This document shows, piece after piece, positions 48,383-58,097 of a DNA stretch of 64,000 nucleotides. This stretch comes from Russula earlei (lineage: Eukaryota > Basidiomycota > Agaricomycetes > Russulales > Russulaceae): contig JAGFNK010000057.1 of assembly GCA_025769875.1 (NCBI GenBank), positions 1 to 64,000 on the forward strand. Direction: 5' to 3'. How positions within the stretch are numbered: position 1 is the stretch's first letter; every line of letters begins with the position of its first letter. The position numbers and the translations under genes are program-made. The notes under the pieces are model-generated. The model saw nothing but the letters and a program-made list of their open reading frames with translations, was not told where the DNA came from and did no database searches.

Positions 48383-51113
48383 TCATGTGTAAATCGGAGG
48401 AAATAAAAATGATGCTGGCTGAACAGCAGAGTGGAACAACGAAAGCCCTGCGCTGGCTACAACAGATGGGAAAAGAGGTAGGACACAAGGGCGAGGACAA
48501 AGAAATGTTGTCCCCCACCCCTCTTTAGTCTCCCCCACTTCAATCATGGCGCCGCCTGGTCCCGCGGGCGCTATGCCAATCGGACGCCCCGCCTCGCGGC
48601 GTAAATACTTCAGGGCATGCTTGTCGTCCTGGAGAAGAGCCTCGAGGGTGTTAAGGCACTGGCGATTGTGCTCGCGCAACCAATCCTTCTCCTCCTTGCT
48701 GAGCATGTGCTGCAGCACCATACGCGTCTGGATCGGCACGCACGTCAGCCGCTCAAAGCAGAGCCAGCTTTGGTCAGGCTCGGTGTGCTCGGTGTACACA
48801 TCGCGCACGACAAGAACGGATTTAGTCCGAATACCAAATTCATCTTGTTTGTCTGTGTGTTGTCAGATGGACATATATAAGTTAGAGGCGAATGTCACTT
48901 ACAATAACCGGGGTCGTTGGTGAGAACGTAGCCAAGCGTCAGAGGCACACTGCTGGAGAAACCATGCAAACCTTCATGAACGTTGAGGAACGATCCCACA
49001 CCATGGCCAGTTCCATGCTGTTGATCAGATCGCAAGCAATGAGGGTCTCGATAAAGTTGATCAAAACGTGGATCACTCACGAGGTAGTTCGTGCCGTCCT
49101 CCCACAAACCCTTCCTCGCAAGGATATTCCTCGCAAGGAAATCCAATTGCGCACCCGTGGTACCCCTTGGAAAGATAGCAGTGTCTATGGCGATCTACAC
49201 GGAACCAAAAGTGAGCATATGAAGAGGGATGAAGAAAAATATCAGCTTACATGGCGTTGCAACACCCGCGTGTATGCCTCACTCTGTTCCGACGTTGGGT
49301 GACCAAAGTGCACGGTTCGTGTGGTATCGCATGTGCCATCACGGTACTGTCCTCCGGACTCAATGAGGTAAGGAGTTTCCTTGTCTATAATGGAACACCC
49401 GTTCTTGAATAGGCGATAATGTGGGAGGGCGGCATTAGGATCCAGTAGCGGAAATGTTCTCATAGGCAAGACCCATATAGTTCTTCGCCCTTCTCCTGAA
49501 CTCGGTCAGTCGCCAGGCGGCTTCCCACTCGGTGATTTCGAAACCCTTGGACATCTTCTCGTCAAGCCAAGCAAGGAACTGCACGTAACAGCTACCGTCA
49601 CGGAGGTAGGCACGCTTGAGCCCTTGGATTTCAACTTCGTTCTTGACGCTCTTCATCTCCTCGATGATCGAAGGAGCCAGGGAGTAACGATAGTGTGTCA
49701 ACATAAGCGAGATTGCATATGACGTCTGCGGGGAGATGATCATCTGTTGATATCATAACAAGAGATTAATACGAATGACTGGGGCGAGACGGGCGAGAAC
49801 ACGAACCTTGCCTTCGCCCCATTCGCGCATGCGCAAAAAGCTCCAAATGGCGTTGTAATCCCTGATCTCGACTCGGAGATACTGGAGATACTCGCGCACC
49901 TGCACCTCGATCTTCACCTGATCAACGAACAGGATGGTACGATCCAAGCCGATGTACAAATATGAGAAGAAGACGGGATTGAAGGGAGACATCGTTGCCA
50001 CGAAGATTGAGTACATATGCTACATCCCAGAGTCATGACCGCACGATGGTCGATAAAGGGCTAAATGCAAACCCACCGACGGAAGCCAAATCGGTCACTA
50101 AGGTGCCGACTTGTTGATTGCATGGCTGCGGTGGGCCCTTGAGGGGTGATGGACTGGATGGGTTATAGCTTCTGATCCAATCACGCACTTGAATGAGCTT
50201 TTTCGAAGCGTCTTTGCCTGTATGAGAGCATTGGGTACGAGTGAATGACGAAGCGGAAACAGTAAGCTGTGGGACTCACCGGTGTATTCAATGGGCTGGG
50301 CAAAGATTTTGTCCTTCGAACGCGCTGATCTATTCTCCCAAATGAGGTCGACCAGGTTCTGGGGTGGGTAAACAAGTGTGGAATTTTTGGCTTGTAACAG
50401 AGAGTAAAGTTGTTGTGCAACTTCATTGGAGATCATGCGAGCATCAATACCAACCCTCGATGCATTGACACGATCCTGCAAAGAGTCAGCGTCAAATATC
50501 TTTGGGGGGAAGGATGGATTAGAGGTCGCACTCACAGCGATCCAATCGATCCAATTCCGTGGTCCGGAAAGCATATCCGGTGCGAACCACCATCCAATTA
50601 TTGTCAAGCTCTCTCTCAGCTTGAATCCAATAGCGTGAGTCGGTTATAAGATAAGCGGAAGTCTTTGATATGACAGCTTGGCCAGCCGAGCCGGTAAAGC
50701 TAGACTAGGTTAGGAAGAACGATCATTAGATAGTCAGAGATTGCGCAGTCACGTACTTTGTGAGCCATTCCCTTCGCTTGTCACTTTCGGCGGTGTATTC
50801 AGATTGATGGGGATCCTCGGTAGGCACAACGCTACGCAAAGAAACACGTCAGCGTTGAAGGCAACAAACAAAAAAGGGATGGAACGGACTAGTAATCGAG
50901 ATTGTCCTTTGCCATGAGTTTGCGCAGTTCCACGAGCCGTTCGTACGTGTCCACGCTTTCGCATATGGGATCCTGATCGGCCCCCGTGAAGAGGTCCTCC
51001 GTGTCCTTGTCCTTGTCCTTGCGGCCAAAACCGAGCCCCCAGCCGTAGCCCAGCTTGTTCCGGAGGGTGTTGCCGGTGAGCTTCAAGCGCGAACGGTCGA
51101 GCTTGGGCGCCAT
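48383..51113 (-). pseudogene. Xaa-Pro aminopeptidase P (M24B), frame-broken
   Basis: Aminopeptidase P removes N-terminal residues before proline using two metal ions. From 51113 the protein reads MAPKLDRSRLKLTGNTLRNK, then YYVVPTEDPHQSEY, FTGSAGQAVISKTSAYLITD, NLVDLIWENR, NPVFFSYLYIGLDRT, AYENISATG, SGGQYRDGTCDTTRTVHFG, HGTGHGVGSFLNVHEG and CFERLTCVPIQTR. I infer about eight short introns. Three +1 breaks occur where no intron fits (near 50568, 49987 and 49440). The metal-ligand motif NEPGY reads NDPGY. The C-terminus runs about 50 residues past the usual end, into the island edge. It may be a recent pseudogene, or an active gene with sequence errors; the rest is well conserved. Confidence 0.85.
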
Positions 51114-51209
51114 CCTGGTGATTTGGCTGTACGAGTCCGAGTCCTCGGAAGGTGAGCTTCGGAAAGCATTTAGACGGCCAAAGGCGAGGTCGCGTGTTGA
51201 TTATATAAG

Positions 51210-51560
51210 CAATGCAGGAGTCGAGGACCGCGTAGCCGTGCACGGGGATGGTGGCGTCAATGCCTTCGAGACACGCGCCAAGGCCGAGCACACGCAGCGC
51301 CGCGACGCGGCCTGGATGGAGGAGCTCGCCGAAGATGCGGTCGGGCTCGGCTAGGGAACGCTCGAGGAGCGCGATGTGGTGCGGTGAGAGATGGTGTGGA
51401 AGCTGCGGATGCGGATGGGGCGGAGGGGCGTGAGCGAGAGCCGAGCGGGCGATGCTTGCGGGGACGATGACGAAAGATATTATTTGAGGACATGTCATGG
51501 GCATTGTCGTCGTCGTCGGGGCGGGGAAAGAGAGGCTTCGCTTCGAAGAATCGCGTCATT
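51210..51560 (-). pseudogene. Partial copy of ERG1 promoter and first exon
   Basis: The minus frame IALLERSLAEPDRIFGELLH and LGACLEGIDATIPVHGYAVL matches ERG1 (33380-33560) closely, with small indels. Similarity continues upstream of the ERG1 start (ggggcggggaaagagaggcttcg versus the ERG1 5' flank near 33690). It therefore came from genomic DNA, not mRNA. It lies just upstream of, and in the same orientation as, aminopeptidase P. Confidence 0.9.
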
Positions 51561-51881
51561 TTCATTTTCGTCGCGACGGACCGTTTTGGCAATTCAATTA
51601 AACTCTTTCCCCCCTGGCTAATGTTCGCGACGCTGCCAAATTCCTCTGCTCTCGTATGCAGCACAAGTGTTACGGTTCCCTGAACGATCTCCTAGGCTAA
51701 ACAAACTCGGCGGGGATGGCATCGCCGTGGATTGGAAGCATTGGAAGCACGCGTCGAGCGACCGATGACCGCCCGAATGCTTCGTTTTACCCTTTGCTTG
51801 CCATAAACGGGCGTACGTCAAGGTCTCAAAGGTGCTGTAATTCTCATTCCTCTCCTCCCTCTTTCTCTCTCCTTTCGTTCA

Positions 51882-53295
51882 ATGCCATCCTTCTTTCGTC
51901 TGTCGTTCTTCATTCTCTCCTTTCTTGCTTTCTCTGTATCATCCTCGCCTCACCGTAATCGCCTGCCAGGTCTCCTCCAACCTCACCCTCACAATGCTCT
52001 CCGAAGGGTCTCCCGCAGGTCATGTCTTCCTACCCCACCTACTCTGACCGGATCGTGCTTCCCCGCCCTCGGCTTTCAAATGCCTTCCGCCGTACCCGCC
52101 AACATGGATGGATGGTGGTGCAACCCTTCCGATGAGTATGCCTTCCTAGGTTTCAGCTACGAAGTCACCAGCTGTGAGTTCCTCGACCTCCTTCCCCATC
52201 CCTTGATCCATCACCGTCCTCACTTCAGGCCCGACTTTGGCCCAGCTACAGAAGGATTTCGCCAACATCCGAAATACCTTCAACAGCCGTTACGTACGCC
52301 TATACGGGGTATGCGATAATCTAGGCTTCTAGTATGCCACCGTCCTTATCTCTCCCACGAATATCGCTAAAAGCGGGTCGTGCAGCAATGATATCGTCAC
52401 AGCCGCCTGGGACAACACCCTTGGCATTCATGCTCTTGTCTGGGTATCTACATGTTGTGCGAATTTGACGACAAAACGACTGATGAAGCTCATCTGTATA
52501 GTGTGGCTTCATCAATTGCAGCGCTCTCCCTGCTCGTTTCACCGCTTTGTCTTACATCCTTCACACCAATCCCAAGGCCAAATTCGTCACTCGCGTTGTC
52601 CAGATGGGGACCGAGCCGCTTTTCGACAACGTTATCACACCCCAAGCCCTGACCACTCAAGTTATCAATGCCAAGAATAATCTCTCTGACATTGGCATCC
52701 CGGTTACCGTCAGCGAGCTGGCATATGGCTATCAAGTCCGCAATTCCTCGGGCTCTCAGTCTGTTCTCGACGCCATTGACTCGATCAACGCTCACATGCT
52801 CCCTTTCTTTGCCGCGGATGCCACGACAGGTGTGTGCTTGCATTCAGGCTTCCCCTCTACCCCCGAGAGGGTGTCTGACGTCCGACTTCAGGCCAGAATG
52901 CGTGGCCGGACGTTTTGAATGACTTGCGATATTTTATGGCAAACGGTGGGGGAAAGAAGATCTATTTCGACGAGGTACCTCATCTCTTTATTCTGCAATC
53001 TTCCGCCTTTGACAGCAACTCATCCTCCCCTTGTTTGTGATCATAGAATGGCTGGCCATCAGCCGCTCATTTCGGGAACATATATCCCCAGAGCCCGACT
53101 GCAGTTACTAGCGTCAGCAATGAACAGGCATATTTTCAACTTCTCGACGCGCATTGTCAGGATCTTAAAGCCGTCCCTGGCGGTGGCGTCGGCTGGTTTC
53201 TACATATCTATTCAGACAGTCAGGAACCCGGCTATGGACTTTACACTGTGACTGGATCGCTCAAGTTTCCCTTTGCCCCAAGGACATCTTGCTGA
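51882..53295 (+). CDS. Secreted GH17-like glycoside hydrolase (beta-glucanase type)
   Basis: Probably acts on beta-1,3-glucan of the fungal wall, by family. A signal peptide starts at 51882 (MPSFFRLSFFILSFLAFSVS). The mature protein has DGWWCNPSDEYAFLGFSYEV, then across introns LQKDFANIRNTFNSRYVRLY, NPKAKFVTRVVQMGTEPLF, VTVSELAYGYQ (candidate acid Glu), DAIDSINAHMLPFFA, IYFDENGWPS (candidate nucleophile Glu) and GGGVGWFLHIYSDSQEPGYG, stopping at 53293-53295. I infer five introns, and the frame stays clean if WCGF follows HALVW after the third. Cysteines near both ends fit a secreted protein. Confidence 0.88.
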
Positions 53296-53627
53296 TGTAT
53301 AGATTGATCTGCAGCGACTGTCCCTCTTCAGTCTCCCCCTCCCGCTCACTCCTTTTACATTTGCTCCGTCGGACGCTTTCCTTTCCTATCTATTGTTGTC
53401 GTGCTTTACAAACCCAACGGACCACGGACTCGAGTACCAGTTTTGCAGACGACGTTGCTTTATATCCTCATTGATGCCAATCTGCTCAGTCAGAATAAAT
53501 GAAAATCTTAGAGTACATGATACATTGTGGCGTAAAGGTATAAGAAGCAGAAGACAGATAGCCAAGGTAAGGTACGTGGGATCCGGTCCGTATAAATGCA
53601 CATAGTCAATCGCTGCCTGGTCACCGG

Positions 53628-55282
53628 TCACCCGTACCACTTTCCATTCGTATTGACTACTTTTGGCCGTTGTGGAATGATCGGTTCTGTGATGTTGAAC
53701 ACTTTGATCGCCTCCTTAAATCGTACCGGCACGGTGAGCACCTGTGAGTTCAAGAAAAAAACAAAGGTTGACCCACCTCCCACGTCTTGACGTCAAACTC
53801 AAACACGAGTTGCTGCTTCCTCAACCCTTCTTGGTAATCACTCAACTGTGGTTGCTCACAGATGACTAGCGTGAGAGCAGGCGGGTGAGTGGATTGATTA
53901 AGATATCCGAACGCGTAGCGTAGTGCGGTTTAGGTCAGTTTGCGGGCGTGCGAGCGAGCGGGCAACAAACGCACAGATGACGGGCTCCCCATCCTCCTCG
54001 ATTTCGAGTGCGCATTCGCCATCCCTGATCAAAAACGAGAGGTAGAACAGGTTCTCGACAGACTGCGCAAAGTCGTTTGGATTGATCACGAATCTGAAAA
54101 GGTTCACGGGACCGTTCTGCTTCCATGAGCAGACTTCGAATCTAAATGGTGAGAGACCGGGGGACGGGGGGAGGGACCGAGAGGAGGGGAAGACAGAGGG
54201 TAGGGGGCGCGTGAGTGAAGGGGAAGAGCGCGGCATGAAATCATGCATGGCTGACGTCGATCACATGCTTCGTCGTCTCGTTCTCCGACCGCGCGATGTC
54301 TTCCTCGCGGACCTCCTGCGGCCTTCGCTCGTCGTCCTTGTTCTTCTCCAACCTGGCCCGCTGGCCCACCACGCGTTTCTTCTGTTCGACCGCGAGCGGC
54401 CCGAGCCTGTGCTGTGACGCGTTCCCCGCCCAAAGCACAACGGCAAAGACCACGTCAGCGACGGAAGAAAGATGGAAGGAAGGAAGGAAGGAAGGAAGGA
54501 AGGAAGGAAGGAAGGAAAGAGGCATGGCGCCACTCGAATCGAAATGGCGCACATAAAGTCCATGACGGGCACGCGCCGGCTCTTGGCGAGCGCCTTTCTT
54601 CCTATCCGCTCCCAGTCGAGCGGCTCGTCGTCTTCGTCGTCTTCGTCGTCGTCGTCATCGTCATCATCGTCGACATGTTCCACGTCGCGATCTACGCCTT
54701 GGATGGGACGGTGAGGATCATCGTTCGGTCCTGACGCTCCTCCGCCGCCGCCGCGCCGCCCGCCCATGAAGGTGATCAGCTTGGAGACAAAGTCGTCAAT
54801 GTCGAACGCGCCGCCGCCCGCTTTCATCGCGCGCGCTTTGGCGGCATGCATGTTGGACGCAGTCACGAGGAAGGCAGAGTCGAGCGTCGCTTCCTGCGGA
54901 GCCGATACTGGAAACCGTGGGGGAGAGAGGGGGGGGGAGTCAGTCATCGACGTGGGCGCGTGTGTATTAGGGGGGGGGGGGGAGGACAAGTTTTACCTTG
55001 GTCGAAGAGCGAGTCTGCCAACTGCACTCTTTCGAGAAGCTGTTGTGTGGTGTATTCATTGACGTTGAGCTGGCGACCTGACCGAAATTTAGAAAAAAAA
55101 AAATCGGCAAAGGAATGTCGCGCGTCGATGGAACAAGGTCTGGATGAAAAAGGTTCACCTTGCTCGTCCTTGAGCAAGACGCGATACTTTTGTCGGAGTA
55201 CGCGTTTCTCTTCCGGATCCTGATCGGGATCATACGCAGCCTTTTTATCTGGCGAGTCCATGGCTTCATCTTCGTTTGCCAT
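53628..55282 (-). CDS. NSE4: SMC5-SMC6 complex kleisin NSE4
   Basis: Nse4 bridges the Smc5 and Smc6 heads with Nse1 and Nse3 in DNA repair. From 55282: MANEDEAMDSPDKKAAYDPD, QDPEEKRVLRQKYRVLLKDE, then exons with ALDS-like ATLDSAFLVTASNMHAAKAR, FDIDDFVSKLITFMGG, an acidic Asp/Glu run, PLDWERIGRKALAKSRRVPV, LAVEQKKRVVGQRARLEKNK and the conserved C-terminal block LFRFVINPNDFAQSVENLFY, ending NGKWYG with the stop at 53628-53630. I infer seven introns; one contains a GGAA microsatellite. The frame is clean. It is tandem with ARPC4 (195 bp between) and convergent with the GH17 gene. Confidence 0.92.
54474..54518. repeat. (GGAA)n microsatellite, about 11 copies, in an NSE4 intron
   Basis: Perfect tetranucleotide repeat on the plus strand. 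On the NSE4 strand it is (TTCC)n, which extends the intron's pyrimidine content between MDFM and LGPLAVEQ. Confidence 0.95.
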
Positions 55283-55476
55283 GCTTTTCGGATGATGGAA
55301 AGCAGAAACAAAAAGCCCGGATGAAAAATCCTCGATCGAGCGAGCAATGTAAACAGCTTAACGATATTGGAAACGCGACGCGCCATTTCACTCGTTGGCT
55401 TAGTCATCTCAGGCAGGGGCAAAGGCACTGTAGGACCATAAAATACACTTCAGACGAGTGACTACGCGGTATCCGA

Positions 55477-56339
55477 CTATGCATTGAACTTTTAATAGAG
55501 ATAGATGAGCGCCAACACCTAGAATCGAGATTCGAACTGCCCAGGCTTACCGCTGTAAGGTAGGACTCGGCTACTGTACGGGCTCGAGCATTGAGGCTTA
55601 GCTTCATCTCGCTGATCTCTCGATCTACATCCTCCATGAACCTGAAATATTCATCAGAATAGGTCACGATGTGATCGCCAGCTTGACTGCGATGTGACGC
55701 AACGCACTGGATGATGAAATCTACAATCTTGTGCTTCAGCATCGACTCGGTGTGGGTGTTGGTGATGAGGAATGATATGTCGTAGCCCTGTCCGCCGTGA
55801 TCACTTGGTGCCATATGGACAGGAACGGATGGTGCACGTACCTTGATGGGCTTTCTCCGCAGCACGATGAAGCTCTCCGCACGTTGCATCAGGAATCGGG
55901 TGAACTTGTGGCACAGAATACGTTCGATCTCGTCCGCTTGCTTGATCTTGATGCTGACACGGATAGAGTTCACAGAAGGACTCGATGAGCACCCGCTCAT
56001 TTTCGTTCCGTGATATCGTCAGGGGGTTAAGCAGCACCTCTTTAGAGCCGCTGCAGGGCAGGGTGGGTGGGTGCTTCAGAACGCGCGGACTAAGAGGAAA
56101 ATATCTGCTCACCCAACCTCGACCTCCGGTTTGTTGTGACGCTCGACGACCTGGGAAAGCGATGAGATCGCGTCATGTGTAGATGTGCGTCGATTATACC
56201 TGCGATGGGAAGTTCTCCAATGTCAAGGCAGCCGTGAGCGTTGACCTGACGGCCGCTAGATACGGCCGCAAAACGTTGGACTGTCATACCGACAAGGTCA
56301 AAAACACATTGGCATTGTGGATGACGGATGCCCCACCAT
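55477..56339 (-). CDS. ARPC4: Arp2/3 complex subunit 4 (ARPC4), one base out of frame
   Basis: ARPC4 is a core subunit of the actin-branching Arp2/3 complex. Seven exons read on the minus strand: 56339-56337 (the ATG alone), 56280-56200, 56150-56113, 56050-55842, 55787-55708, 55641-55551 and 55488-55477. Their sum less one base gives 170 residues, close to the family's 168. Blocks include [107 protein letters not shown] and [20 protein letters not shown]. In exon 4 one extra base near 55980 shifts the frame between VLIE and PSVN; no intron can account for it. Divergent from the FKBP gene. Confidence 0.93.
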
Positions 56340-56517
56340 CGTTAGCGTTAGGCGCGTTCTATCGGTTGACTTGCCTGGGTCAGAAACTGGTGGGAAAAAC
56401 CTGCGAAGAGTACGTAAGCGTTGCACGAATAAACTGGCATCAAATTTTTGGGCGTTCTTTGTTCAGCGCGTCTCCCTTCTCACTCACTCAAAGGAAAAAG
56501 CGTGTTTTTTTATAAAT
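56340..56517. promoter_or_regulatory. Bidirectional promoter between ARPC4 and nucleolar FKBP
   Basis: 178 bp separate the two start codons. An AT-rich stretch (tttttttataaat, about 56505-56517) directly precedes the FKBP start. No other motif is identifiable. Confidence 0.5.
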
Positions 56518-58097
56518 ATGCCCGTCGCGGTTGCTCTCTGGTCAGTATGTGAGTTTACTTTGCGCGTCTGTGCCCTCAATAGTCGCGCGTAGGAGTACCG
56601 TGGTTAAGCCCGGAAACGCCGTGTCCGTCATACCGCAGGGCGACTTGGTGATCACCAACGCAGCCCTTGGGACTGAGCTTGCTGACCCCACTGGTCGTAC
56701 CTCCGTGAAGCTCACGTACATGCGCCTTGTCCCAGTCCCCGAAGATGAAAATGAGGAGGAAGAGAATGATGACGACGATGACGACGGAGACGCGCAGGTC
56801 GAGACCGTGCTTTGTTCGTTCACTCCCGGAAAGGTATCTCATGCGTTTCATCGGCGCGTCGATCGACGAGATTGAGTGCGCGCAAAGATTGAGCAGTGCA
56901 CTCTCAACTTGACGTTCGAGGAAGAAGAGGAATTCTTGTTGGAGGTCGTCGGCAAGAAGTACGCTCTCCTCTACCATCTGACTCTCATTGGTGTTCACTA
57001 AGCGCACGTTCAGCGAAGTCTACCTTTCTGGGAACTACATTGGTAAGGACGCACCCTTTCTTCGAGGCCCCTGTCAGGTATGTAATTCAGAAATTTATGC
57101 AGACCAGGCTCCGGATCAAGTACCATATAACGACGAGTCGGAACCCGAGGATGCTTATCCCCTTGATGAAGTCAGCTCCGACGTCGAGATGAATCCTGAG
57201 GATGTCATAAATTTTCCAAGTGATGAGGACGAGGACGTCGGGTGCGTCCCCACATCCGTCTCTCGGACGTACGTTGACCTGTGATGCGTGTTGACATCTC
57301 TCCCTGTGTAGACGCTTGGAGGAGGTCCTCTCTGATGAAGAAGAAACTGCGAAACCAACGAAGCGCCCCCGAGAGTCTGATGTGGTAGAGCCCGAACCCG
57401 TTACCGGCGAAAAGATCTCAAAGAGGAAGGCAAAAAAACTGAAGGCTGAGAATGGTGCCGCCGTTCCGGCGCCTACAGAAGCTGCTGGTGAAGCTCTAAA
57501 AAAGAATGAGAAGAAGGACAAAAAGGCGAAAAAGGGTGTAGACTCCAAAGGAGGCGAGGAAACCGAAGCCAAGGAGAAGCAGGGTGACAAGGGCAGCCTA
57601 CGCGAGCTCCCTAATGGCCTGAAGATTCAAGATGCCAAGATCGGAAATGGTCCACAGGTGAAGAAGGGTGCGAATGTGTCCATGCGTTACATTGGAAAGC
57701 TGCCGAATGGCAAGGTCTTCGATTCAAACACGAAGGGAAAGCCAGTAAGACGTCCACTAATTGGACTCACAAAAGTCTCATGTATCGTCTTCTCTCGTAG
57801 TTTACGTTCAGGTTAGGAGGCGGTGAGGTGATCAAAGGTGCGTAACCGAAGGTGTCTCGCACCTTTTGCGATTCTTCATGCTTGTGCTTCAAGGGTGGGA
57901 CGAGGGGATTGCTGGTATGAAGGTCGGTGGCGAGCGTCTTCTGATCGTCCCCCCCTCGTTGGGTTACGGCGCTCGCAAGATGGACGGCATTCCACCCAAC
58001 TCGATTCTAAGATTTGGTGAGCCAATCAGCTGTCCGTATTCTTCCTTTTGGAGTTAATTGCTTCGTGTCAGAGGTCAAGCTCATCGACATGAAGTGA
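56518..58097 (+). CDS. Nucleolar FKBP-type peptidyl-prolyl isomerase (FPR3/FPR4-like)
   Basis: A nuclear/nucleolar prolyl isomerase acting as a histone chaperone in the family. The N-terminal nucleoplasmin-like part starts MPVAVALWS and runs through [20 protein letters not shown], an acidic run and [28 protein letters not shown] central charged region ([10 protein letters not shown], then [12 protein letters not shown] and [13 protein letters not shown]) carries the nuclear signals. The C-terminal FKBP domain has [54 protein letters not shown] and [17 protein letters not shown], ending EVKLIDMK with the stop at 58095-58097. I infer about eight introns (the first after WSV with donor gtgagt). 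No frame break. Confidence 0.93.

Noticed and set aside
55505..55555. tRNA-like B box (GTTCGAATC) on the minus strand
   Set aside because: It lies within the last ARPC4 intron. No matching A box, anticodon arm or acceptor stem can be built around it.
56518..56600. Apparent frame break after the first exon of the FKBP gene
   Set aside because: The donor gtgagt two codons further on keeps the frame, so the gene is intact.
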